Shown: piece by piece, positions 34,996 to 44,674 of the stretch
Layout of the letters: each line of letters begins with the position of its first letter
How positions within the stretch are numbered: position 1 is the stretch's first letter
NCBI GenBank assembly: GCA_013339895.1
Contig: JABACO010000003.1
Location: 1,725,860-1,789,859, forward strand
Direction: 5' to 3'
Length of the DNA stretch: 64,000 bases
Source: Ephydatia muelleri
Taxonomy: Eukaryota; Porifera; Demospongiae; Spongillida; Spongillidae
Notes under the pieces: generated by a model
The model's database searches: none
What the model was told of the DNA's origin: nothing
Seen by the model: the letters and a program-made list of their open reading frames with translations, nothing else
Program-made: the position numbers and the translations under genes

Positions 34996-36737
34996 ACAGC
35001 GGTAACAAATTGTGAGCATTCTTCACACTTCAATCGCGACTATATCCAGGTGATTTAGACTCGTGTTGAAGTGTGAAATGGACGAAGCTACGAACGACAG
35101 TTGCTCGGAAAAGTATCCATTCAAAGAACTATTTAATCATCTTGCTTCTGACAATGCTGATAAGCAGTACAAGCATGGATTAAAAAAGAGAAATATTTTG
35201 TTACTGATGTTGGAAGGCTATTTTATGTGGGTGGAAGCGGAAAAGAGAAGCCTCGCTTCGTTGTTGAAAACGTCAAAGAAAGAAAACGAATAATTACCAG
35301 TATTCATGATTTGGTTCATCTTGGAAGGGACAAACCTTGTCTGAAATAACGGAACGATACTACTGGCAAGTTAAGAAATGCATAATGAAGTGTGTGCAAT
35401 GTAAGTGGTTGAATCAAAATTAACACTTGTTTTGTTATAATGCTATAGGTAAGAACTTGTGACCCTTGTCAAAGGAACAATGCAACAAAGCTTCAGAAGC
35501 ACCATGCACCATTGCATCCTATACCTGTAAAAGATGGTGCTTGGCATCAGTCCTTTACCTGAGACTTCGAAAGGTCACAAGTATATAATGTTAATCCCTG
35601 ATTATTACTGTACAAAATGGACTGAAGCATTTCCTCTGAAAGATAAAACAGCTTCATCAATTGCTGATATTCTGTTTTCTGTACATTAACTGATTATACT
35701 ATTTTTAATTTTTTAAAACAAGGAATGTTTACACACGAATAGTTTATTTGTCGCCATGGTTGTCCTGCAATAATTGTGTCTGATCAAGGAAGGGAATTTG
35801 AGAATGCATTATCACAAGGTCGTTTAACAAAAACCAAGGTGGAGCATCACTTTACCAGTGCTTATCATCCTCACGTACATATATGTGTGTTGTATTTGAT
35901 TAAATTTCATGCTTAATTAAATATTGCTTGTATTTTTTTTAACACTCTAATGGATTAACTGAAAGATTTAATCAGATGCTATGTCGGTCACTGATTAAAG
36001 TAATAAATAAAGATCACGATGACTGGAATGAAAAGTTAGAATCAACTCTCTTTGGTTATCGACTTGCCAGGCCGCTAAGTACAGGCTTCTCACCACTTTT
36101 CATGCATGCTTAATCATAGAGAAGCTCGTCCTTACACCTTTAGGCTGTTAGTTATGTTATACTAATATTCTGTTAACCGGAAGAGGGAAGGAGGCTTCTG
36201 ACCAGTAAGAACGGATACTCATAAATGAAAACCCACAAAATGCAATTTCAAGTGACATTTGGGTTAAAGTTGGAAGTTCTACACTGAACATAACACGTCA
36301 GTCCACAAAAAGGGGGACTAGACTGTGGAGCATTTGCTATTGCCTTTGGGTACCATTCGGTACAAGGAGACAATTTGCAGGATTTAGCCCTTTAAACAGG
36401 ATGCATAGAGAAATCACTTATATTAAAGTGCTTTGAAAGTCAGAAGCTGATGCCATTCCCAACAAGTAATGCTCTTGACAAAAGATGTAGGCAACAGAAA
36501 TACACTATCTGTCTTTATAACTGCCTGGAACTGCAAGGATTGTTGATTTGACATCAGTGTAGTGGTTTATTGTTCTGTCGTGCGTGTTCATGTATTGGCA
36601 ATATCTCATCTGCATGTCAAATTACATGGGGTTCCCTAAACGCTGGAGAGTCCCTAAAACGCTAGCAATATTGGGATGAGGGGGTCCTCATAACACTAGT
36701 GATATGGGGACTGGGGTCCCTATTTCGCTACCGCTGT
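34996..36737 (+). mobile_element. Decayed Ginger-like DNA transposon, copy 2
   Basis: Same element as 16969-18686, duplicated with the segment. It preserves a longer open N-terminal piece (35075-35293, YPFKELFNHLASDNADKQYK) and the ends ACAGCGGTAACAAA (34996) and, inverted, ACAGCGGTAGCGAA (36737). Integrase blocks KWTEAFPL and SDQGREFENA and the protease-like DCGAFAIAFG block are present in different frames. The internal decay is mostly shared with copy 1, so it died before the duplication. Confidence 0.5.
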
Positions 36738-36763
36738 GGGGACCCGGGGTCCTCGATAATAGT

Positions 36764-36838
36764 AGTCTCGTACCCAGACCCGACTGACGTAAGCATTATC
36801 GCGTTATGTATAATAAACTACGTCTAAGTGGGTCTGGG
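36764..36838. mobile_element. Short MITE, unit 2 copy
   Basis: Paralogue of 18713-18787 with the same AGTCTCGTACCCAGACC start and GGTCTGGG end. Confidence 0.55.
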
Positions 36839-36979
36839 AAACAAGTCGAACACAATTGTTCCACGACACTGGAATTCGGGTGCCCAATCAAACTGCAGAG
36901 TTTTCGTGACGTCAGATTACGTTTGATCAAATTACGTTTGCAAGGTGAACCACTCCCACAGATCGCTTTATAAACTTGA

Positions 36980-37262
36980 ACGATGGATCTTGCATTGATG
37001 GTGTCATTTCTCGTGCATCCGAAAGACTTGGTTTCTCCATCGTGCGTCCAAACCAGCGCAAGTCAATCAAGGCGTTCCTGGAAGAAAACGATGTTTTTGT
37101 ATCCTTACCGACGGGCAGCGGAAAGTCATTGTGCTATGCTGTTTTGCCATAAGCCTTTGATGAATTTCGTGGTCGAGATGGCTCTATTGCCATCATCGTA
37201 TCTTACTTGAAGGCTTTGATGAAAAATCAGGCATCACCATGCCAAATTGAAATTATCCACAA
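36980..37262 (+). pseudogene. RecQ-like helicase N-terminal fragment
   Basis: The frame SIVRPNQRKSIKAFLEENDV continues into FVSLPTGSGKSLCYAVLP, a RecQ-type Walker A region preceded by the Gln motif, and then DGSIAIIVSYLKALMKNQA, matching the following helicase block. A TAA interrupts it after AVLP. It begins right after the end of segmental duplication unit 2 and stops near the left end of the candidate transposon at 37281. No later helicase motifs were seen. Confidence 0.7.
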
Positions 37263-37539
37263 GGTGTATCCGCCCGTTTTACACGTGTTGTACGCGTGTG
37301 TGTACATGCTGCGCATACATTTGATGTATAACTTGTGTAGTCGCTCGAAGTACACGTGTTTTCCACTATGGTGTATAACGCGCGTTGCTCTAGATGTATA
37401 ACAAGCGTTTCAGTCTACTAACGCATGTTATACACCGAGGTGTGGATTGCGTGCTTACACTTTTCGTATAACGACCGCATTCAACCTGGATAAGCTTTGT
37501 ATATCCTAAGGCGTATAACCGAGAATTTAACTTGTCGTT

Positions 37540-37881
37540 ATGCCGGGGATGGGCATGGTGACACGACACAACTGCAAACGTGATTGTATTGCTGACTTTT
37601 GCCGTCAAGTAACGTTAGCAAACAAGTGGTCAGTATATTTCATGCTGGGTTCGTCCGAAACATCAATACGATATGCATGCTTCAAGAAATACTGCACAAT
37701 TCCAAATATGTATGATGCAGTAGTGTGCAGGTTGACTTTCCCATCAGAATCATACCAGGATGCCATAACCACTGCAGAGAACGTTGAGATTTTGATTTTG
37801 CTGAAAAACGTTCTTGGTGTATTTCAATATCAAATGTCGGCGAGAAACTGGCTGCTCAAATTGGTTTATATTGGGATATAG
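37540..37881 (+). CDS. Unrecognised ORF in candidate transposon
   Basis: 113 codons from MPGMGMVTRHNCKRDC to KLVYIGI. Five cysteines and a mixed composition look protein-like, but I recognise no domain. It could be an exon of a transposon gene. Confidence 0.25.
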   Translation: MPGMGMVTRHNCKRDCIADFCRQVTLANKWSVYFMLGSSETSIRYACFKKYCTIPNMYDAVVCRLTFPSESYQDAITTAENVEILILLKNVLGVFQYQMSARNWLLKLVYIGI

Positions 37882-38586
37882 TATGTGATACACAGCCGAC
37901 AAAGCAGTAAGTATACTGTGTCATTTAAATACCTTTCATAACACTTTGAAAGAATTGCATGATGGTTTGATGCAAATACTGCATTAATTTTATCAACATA
38001 CATATTTAAATTTATACCTTATCCATATCGCTGCTCTCTTCTTCCATATCAACGCTGAAGTTATTTCTTTCTTGTGACGTATATTAGTATTCTTTGTCGT
38101 ATGACATTCCTTTGTCGGCATTCTGACCAAAGCGGAACATCCATTTCGTCGCATATGCCTGTAATAGTCTTGTTGACACATCCAGCATCTTATCGCTTAT
38201 TTGGTCCTTCCATGTTTTGTACGAGGGTAAAAATAAAAGCTGATGTGAAATTAGAAATTTGAAAATTATGACGTAATGCACGTGCGCATGGATGGGCAGC
38301 TGCGGAGTATGATTCATTGAAAATCGACTGCTCGAGTCTTTTGATGGACAGGTATTCACCAAGAAGATCATTATATTCTGGTCCTAACAGTTTCGTCGAC
38401 TCCAATGAAGTTTCACCTGAGATAGGCGTGCAAAATGCTGAATCGTTTTACAGAAAAGCTGGAAGATCTTCGTCTCGAATTTGTCACATAAGTATGTTAC
38501 ACGTGATGGAATACAATGTTGCATGTGTTCTAATATTCAATAGAAACGAGTGAAGTAACACCTCCGGCAAGAATACCCTCCGCAGA

Positions 38587-38760
38587 TAATGTGTGTGCGT
38601 GTCTGTGTGTGTGTGCGTGTGTGTGTGTGTGTGTGTGTGCCGGTATGTGTGCGTGTTGTGTGCCGTGTGAGTGTGCGTGTGTGCGTGTTTGTGTGTGTGC
38701 CGGTGTGTGTTTGTGTATGTTTGTGTGTGTGTGTGTGTGTGTGTGTCACGGTGTGTGTGT
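38587..38760. repeat. TG microsatellite, interrupted
   Basis: Long GT-rich array with imperfect units such as GCCGGTGTGTG. ORFs rich in Thr/His or Cys/Val across it are artefacts. Confidence 0.9.
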
Positions 38761-39301
38761 ACCAGTAAATAAAGCACTTCCTTATAATGATGACCTCGCG
38801 TCACCAAGATCTGTCATCTCTCGCGGTAGTAGAACACCAGGCGTTAGATGATAAAGGGACTTGTACATCAGAGGCCTCAGCAGAGCCTGCAAAAAGGAAA
38901 AGACGTACTCCGTTGTGTCTTCAGGTTTGCCAAGCTAAATTAGCAGCCATTCATTTGCTCAATGCATGCATGCTTTCAATCGAGTAGAGCAGTGTACACA
39001 AACTTTTAAAATCTTTCGATGAAGGTTCACAACTCAGAACCGAAGAGCCGTAAGCAAGCATGCTTTTGTAAATTCTGCTAAAAGTTTTATTCACATGCAT
39101 ATAGTTTGGAAAGTCCCCACAACGAAGGAGTTTGTAAGACTTCATCAGGAATAGAAGTACAGTGTAAGTCATATGTTCTGTTCCAATTCATTCATTTGTT
39201 TGATTTAATCAAATAGCTACTGACGACCGCCAAAGACGAATAAGCGCGCGAGCAAGGCAGCAAAGGGTACGTTGTGATATAATCATAGCGTTACGAATGT
39301 A

Positions 39302-39594
39302 GTGTCATTAACCAGCTTTGGGAGCGCCGCAGTAAAGTCCTTCCTTACAAATGAAGAAATGGAGGCATGGAAGTGCATTGCAATTGGCATGATGTCGGAA
39401 GAAGAAACTACGGGTGATGGGAAAATAGAAAGAAGACGGCCTAGCTGGAGATCGGAAGAATACACAATTGGATGGATGAGCTGGATAGACTGGGAACAGA
39501 CACATGGAAAGTGGCCAGGAAAGAAAGAATTGATGGATCTCTTCTCCAGTTACAGGCCCCGGCTGGTTTGCAAGCTTGGATGGTGAAATCCTAG
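39302..39594 (+). pseudogene. Transposon-type ORF with PSWRS...MDELD signature
   Basis: Frame one reads FLTNEEMEAWKCIAIGMMSE, then ERRRPSWRSEEY; after a frameshift near 39466 frame two reads NWMDELDRLGTD, RKERIDGSLLQ and AGLQAWMVKS followed by a stop at 39594. The combination of an acidic MMSEEE block, PxWRS and LDxL is, from memory, typical of uncharacterised proteins encoded in invertebrate repeats. Upstream exons may exist near 38787-38925 (KRKRRTPLCLQ) and 39220-39268 (RQRRISARARQQR, then a GTACGT donor). Confidence 0.4.
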
Positions 39595-39980
39595 CCGCGA
39601 ACACTGAGACTTTAATTTGGTGGCATCTCAGATCATGTGCTCATGCACTGTATTTACATGTACCTGCATATACGTTTTGATTTGATTAATTTTCTTTTCC
39701 TACTACTATAAAAATAAATATAAGAATATGCGATCGTCACAACGCGTCATAAATATGCGGAGTTATACAGAGATAGTTTCGTGTTGCATTCACTCTAAAT
39801 ACGCTTGTTGTACGCTTGTTATCATCTCCATACACGGCGTTATACACAGTTGTTATCCATAAGTTAGACACTAGAGTGTAAGACAGTCTCCTTCCACTAG
39901 TTATCCACTGCTGTATACACCGTGTTTACCGCGAGAGTTAAACACGTGTAAGCAGAGTGCATACACGCATTCTACACGGT

Positions 39981-40595
39981 CGGAAAACATTTAATTGGCA
40001 CAGTGCATCATAACGCGTTCTAGAGGAAGGAATTCTAGTATTACGAATCGCTTCACTAAGTAACTTCTAAAGGACTTTCAGCAGTGTACGCATCATCTGG
40101 AGAGACGGCATGTATTATTCACATGCATTCATATCATTTGCAACATCCTTAGTAACGCTCCTTCTGTTTAGGAATTTCGTAATTGATAAAGCATTCCTAC
40201 GTCCAGGCCAGAAGTAGTTTTGTACAGCTTTGTCCATATGACCTAAGAACAACAACAAGCCTCAAACCAAGACATTCAGGCACACGTGGTGTCGCACGCA
40301 CACTCACACACACACACACATACACACACACACATATACACACACACACAAGGCACATCAACCGTGACTAAACATGTATGGCTTCTGGTGAATGGCAAGA
40401 CAATCTTGGTGTGCTACCACTTGAACTATCCCAGCATAGTCTCGTACCCAGACCCCACACGTCACAGCAGCGGATGGATTACATCACCGCTACGCTCGTT
40501 CAAGGGGTGCCTTACAAAAAAACGGTGCTAAAAATGAGAACGCTTAATTAACCGCAGAATGCGCGCTATGTCAACTAACTTGTCATTCACCAAAA
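39981..40595. other. No gene seen; CA microsatellite and MITE end
   Basis: Contains a CA array at about 40303-40352 and a fragment of the AGTCTCGTACCCAGACC MITE at 40437-40470. No coding exon recognised. Confidence 0.5.
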
Positions 40596-40677
40596 ATGGA
40601 CGATATTGAGCGAGCTGTGCACGCGTTGGATCGTCTTGGTGTGGAAGCTTTGAAGGACAAGCAGAACTCTTATCTTG
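40596..40677 (+). CDS. Short N-terminal exon-like fragment
   Basis: ATG at 40596 opens MDDIERAVHALDRLGVEALK and continues to YLEDDFR, a helical, charged stretch resembling N-termini of invertebrate RecQ-like helicases (from memory, weak). Its last codons overlap the start of repeat R3; the R3 copy at 2185 has a stop at the equivalent place. Confidence 0.3.
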
Positions 40678-41379
40678 AGGACGACTTCAGATAATACAAG
40701 AGGTTCCAGCATAGAGCAAATGTGCTTATCCAATGCATGTAACTAGCTATTCCATCTCAGTATTTGGCACCATGACAAATATAATATGACTATTGTCATC
40801 ACTAATACCAATATGTGCTGTCCCCAACTACATCATGCAGTGGCAGATCCAGGTGGAGAGTTTGAGGGATTCCTCCTCCTCTCCTCCCCCCCCCCCCATC
40901 CCATCAGCAGTGAATGAAATCGCTATACTTATCAACTACACCTGCAGCTGTTGTGAGCATTATACTGTAATGCAAATTTGTCAAATTGTTCAAGTGCAAT
41001 TTCTTGAGACCTCATTTTAATTTAAATCATCAGCACAAAATTGAACCCTATCAAACCAATTCACTCATTATATATGCTTAAACTAAAATTAATATGTCAC
41101 CTTATCAGCAATCCTTGTAAAGTGCTTCTGTATTTATAATAATAATAATTATTATAATAACTTATTTATTGTCTTAAAATGAAACAAATCCTTATGGATT
41201 GAGACAGCAATACTTTATCATCTTCGGTGTTTCGCCACAGTGGAATTGAACACAATTACAGTGGAATTGAACACAATTACGCCACAATATTGTCACAAAT
41301 AAACTTCATACATTTATATACGTTTTTATCTGCATGCAAGCAATATTTCTACACTGATCAAAAATATTAAGACGTCGCA

Positions 41380-41443
41380 ATGAAACCCAGGGCACTTCTA
41401 TCCCGTTTGACGTTTGTACTGCTTCTGGGGCAGTATTGCCACG
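41380..41443 (+). CDS. Possible signal-peptide first exon
   Basis: ATG at 41380 opens 21 codons plus one base: MKPRALLSR, hydrophobic LTFVLLLGQ, then YCHG, followed by a GTACGT donor. It is a phase-1 end, compatible with Ig-type exons. Paralogue of 3065-3128, which lies in the opposite orientation within an otherwise colinear repeat. No partner exon downstream was identified before the Roc-COR relic at 44675. Confidence 0.45.
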
Positions 41444-41786
41444 GTACGTTGAATAAGCAATTCATGTATTATCTTTGTTTGAATGCTGTAGCTAATTACA
41501 AGACATTTAAGAATGTGTAAGTAACGGTGACACTTTATGCGCGTTAGATAATTCCATGTCATGATAAATGTACCAGGTGTAATAGTATAAAGACCGTCAT
41601 AAGGAGCTCTAGCATAATACCATTTCGAATCCGTCGTAAGCGAACACCAGACTTTTACCCAAAAAGTCTTTCAATCTTTACTCCTGAAGGCAGCTATATG
41701 GGATCGTTACCGCGAAAAAGGGCTACCAAAATTTCCAGTACGCGCAATAGAAATGTAACGCTTGAGTTGAAATGTATATATATATA

Positions 41787-42037
41787 TGGGATAGTTTCCG
41801 CGACAATTGCCCCACGGTTAAAATGTCATAAAAATGCATCGCGTTTGAATCGCTATAACTTCCCAACGATAACGCTATCAACTTCCTATTTTCAACACTT
41901 CATAGTGCAATGGTGTAGTATGAAGTGTTGAAAATAAGAAGTCGATAGCGTTATCCGTTGGGAAGTCATAGCGATTCAAACGCGATGCATTTTAATAACA
42001 TTTTAACCGTGAGGCAATTTTCGCGGAAACTGTCCCA
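41787..42037. mobile_element. 251-bp hairpin MITE
   Basis: Starts TGGGATAGTTTCCGCGACAA and ends with its imperfect reverse complement (GAAACTGTCCCA). The two arms of about 110 bp are nearly complementary around a loop near 41897-41917. The same repeat at 7905-7970 lacks it and reads straight through GTATATATGGCAAATTAC, giving an empty site and suggesting a TA or TATA target. No coding capacity. Confidence 0.8.
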
Positions 42038-42428
42038 TATGGCAAATTACAAATTCAGCACCTGACAACTCTTCGACGCCATACAAAAACACTTGAAGGC
42101 AGCTTGGTGATTAGGGGGGAAACTGGGCGGATCCATGATTTGTGGGAAAGAGGGAGAGAGGGTTGCACAAAGATAGTGTCCAAATAGCGGGGAGGTGGGT
42201 GGGGGAGGGGGAAGGAGCGGAAAGCTAAAGCCACTAAATCTGATTCCTGCGGGGCACATCCCATCCATTATCCCAGAGGATGTATATGTTAATTTTACTG
42301 CAAAACTTCTCAGAAAACAACATGCCTATTTGAGAGAAATTTTATCAGAAAAGTGGTGAAAGAAATGGAACTAAATACCACATGGCAGTTTAGGATTATA
42401 AATTAATTTTTATGCCTGACATAGCCTG

Positions 42429-42719
42429 CCATCAAAAGGATCCAGTCAGGAAAACAAAAAAGTGTATTCTATCAGCACATTTCAACAGGTGGAGAAGAAC
42501 TTTAAATCTGATTGGAACTCGCCATTACAACCTTATTATGATGAGGTACAGAAATTGTATGTAGTGCCTCATTCACGTGCAGATTTATACATTTATTCCC
42601 AAAGGTTCTGAGAGATTGTTCATTATCTCACTGAAGTGGAAAGTGCTAACAATAAGACAGCATCCGTTACCACATCCCGCATAAACAAGCTAATTGTCTG
42701 GCCTGAGCAGATTCTTTAA
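42429..42719 (+). pseudogene. Unrecognised coding-like fragment
   Basis: 97 codons in one frame with a single TGA after IYSQRF. The flanking sequence looks protein-like (SDWNSPLQPYYDEVQKLYVV; YLTEVESANNKTASVT) and ends in TAA. No family recognised; probably a relic exon of a mobile or duplicated gene. Confidence 0.3.
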
Positions 42720-43234
42720 TTCAACTTTTCATACAATATATATGCACACAAACAGATCGTTACCACTCTCATCATGATCAAGTACAACATCGACCACATG
42801 CAAGCAACTTGTCACCTTCTTCAACAAACCCTTCCATGAAAATGATAAATGTTCAATCATTATCTTTGTCTCCCAATATCATATGCCACGCCTCATGCAT
42901 ACTTCCATGTGCAACATCTGTTGTGCACAGATCTAGCACAAGCTCATCACATTCATACATTCAGTACACAATATACTACACACACTGCCAACAACCGGCA
43001 AATCTAACCCCACTTTTCGCCATTTTCATCGAGTTGATGTACTTGAGAGTGGCTCAAAGCAGTTGACAGTAACGGATCATGACAGCTCATAGAGTGCAAG
43101 TAAAAGTTTCCTGCACTTCAGGAATAACTTTAACATCTTGAACTCGGTTTTTACCTTTCAAAAAGGTTATTTTTCAGGAGATGGTGTGGGTTACTCACTT
43201 TAATCTAAATGTGTGTGCAAAGTCCTCAGGTGGG
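42720..43234. other. No gene seen
   Basis: AT-rich DNA; the 85-codon ORF at 42809-43066 has no recognisable features. Confidence 0.5.
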
Positions 43235-43620
43235 AGGGGCCAATGACATGGGCTACACTTGACATAGTCAGGCAGCTACTGGGTGAGGTCCAGAATGTAC
43301 AGCCTCACCAGTACCATGCTCCACTGGTGAGAAGGCAGTATCTCACTTACTCAATGTATGTGTGTGCAATGATGACATAGCCAAGGTCCTGTGGAGTACT
43401 GAGCTTCTCATGCAGTATCTTAGTACTGAATGTACAAATCCATTTGTCATGAGCACATGCATACAGCTGAAGACCATTTTACAGATCATTTGCTCCATCC
43501 CCTAAGAAGCACATTCAAATACGCCCCTTCCTCAGATAAATGTATATCCTGCCCGCAGCAACCAGAAAATGCGTAATAAAATTAATTACGTCATCAGCCG
43601 CACGGCCGTTCTTATGTGGT
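43235..43620. repeat. Dispersed repeat, partner of 905-1190
   Basis: Reverse complement of the block that sits inside the 380/1226 inverted repeat, with an extra stretch near 43330-43400. Confidence 0.7.
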
Positions 43621-44674
43621 GATTGGTGTGGAATATGCGGCTGTGAAATGTACGGCTAACTTCTAAGGGGTCCTTTTTAATATCATTAATTTGCGTATGT
43701 GTCTGATGCAAATTAAAGCGCATTTTATATAGCCATGCAGTGCATCCGTCGGTAAGTTTAAAATTGTTGCATGCACTTAAGTACATCACTCTTAAATTTA
43801 AATCTGATTAATTAAGTACTGCTAACCTTGTGCTGACCTACCTGAATTTCTTCTAGGCGATATACGTCTTCCTCTTCTTCAAGTTCAAATCGTGTGGAAT
43901 GACCGGGGTTACGAACAACGTTAGTTGCGCACAACAATCCCAAACATGCAGAGAGGATGCAGATATGGGCGGCTGTATGTAAGTGTGGATTTGTGCATAT
44001 GTCGGTTTCTCCTATAGCCAAACACATTTCCTCCCTCTCACCCCACTAGTAGACCTAAAGAAGATGGGAGGAGGGTAACTAGTGTGTTTGGATTAGGGGC
44101 TGCGCTAGAGGATGGCTGCAGGGGAACCCTGTGAGTGTGTGTAGGTGTGCGTGCTGTGCTTGTGTGTGTGTGCGTGTGTGTGTGTGTGTGTCGATGGGTG
44201 TGTGTTGTGCACAATGAGAATGGGCATATCTTAGCCCATTTTAAAATTAGCCCTATTGTATGAGCATCAGCTTCTAGTCTTTAACACAATTCTGTTTTTT
44301 ATTGTTAAAGTCTGTGTTCAAAAAGAAAGAGAGATGTGGGATTCAAACCTCTCAATGTATATAGTATTTTATCATGTTACTGAATAACAATCCAGTACTA
44401 TCAGTACAAGGCTGGTATAGTAACCTGTATAAGGATGTCATTCAGGTGCACAAAAGGCTGTTCAAGACTTTGTGAGAACAGAGTATCTCAGTTGTATTAA
44501 AACAAACAAGTGTATGTGCATTTATGAATACTCTGACTCCACCAATGGAGTACTTCTTAACTTTGGGGTTGATTTTAGTTACAGATAATTAATTAATGAT
44601 GCTTCAACGAGCACGTACTGTACACTATTGGGGATATTAGTTCATATAGCTTCATTTCTCTAGCGTTTCTTTAG
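43621..44674. other. No gene seen
   Basis: TG microsatellite near 44135-44195. No exon encoding the missing P-loop of the Roc domain downstream was found. Confidence 0.5.

Larger units (their letters stand above)
29916..36919. repeat. Segmental duplication, unit 2
   Basis: Same-orientation copy of 13010-18867, about 17 kb away. It retains 30405-31515, which unit 1 lacks. Divergence by eye is a few percent. The right border lies near the GACGTCAGATT motif (36910), after which the two loci differ. Confidence 0.85.
37281..39980. mobile_element. Candidate unclassified DNA transposon with GTGTATAAC subterminal repeats
   Basis: Left subterminal DNA (37281-37530) has at least five TGTATAAC-type motifs and right subterminal DNA (39750-39980) has inverse GTTATACAC-type motifs. 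The outer ends, ACACGTGTTGTACGCGTGTG on the left and the inverse of ATACACGCATTCTACACGGT on the right, are loosely inverted. Between them are an unknown ORF (37540-37881), TG microsatellite DNA and a frameshifted gene relic (39302-39594). No transposase catalytic domain was recognised, so class and exact ends are uncertain. Confidence 0.4.
40665..42281. repeat. Dispersed repeat R3, longest copy
   Basis: Matches 2185-3540 and 7905-8546 in series. It contains a CAGTGGCAGATCCAGG motif with a following C tract (about 40885-40898), a signal-peptide-like exon (41380-41443), the 251-bp hairpin MITE and, at 42128, a GGGCGGATCCATG motif with G-rich DNA. Confidence 0.75.

Noticed and set aside
38484-38851. 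ORFs with Thr-His or Cys-Val repeats
   Set aside because: Translation of a TG microsatellite.
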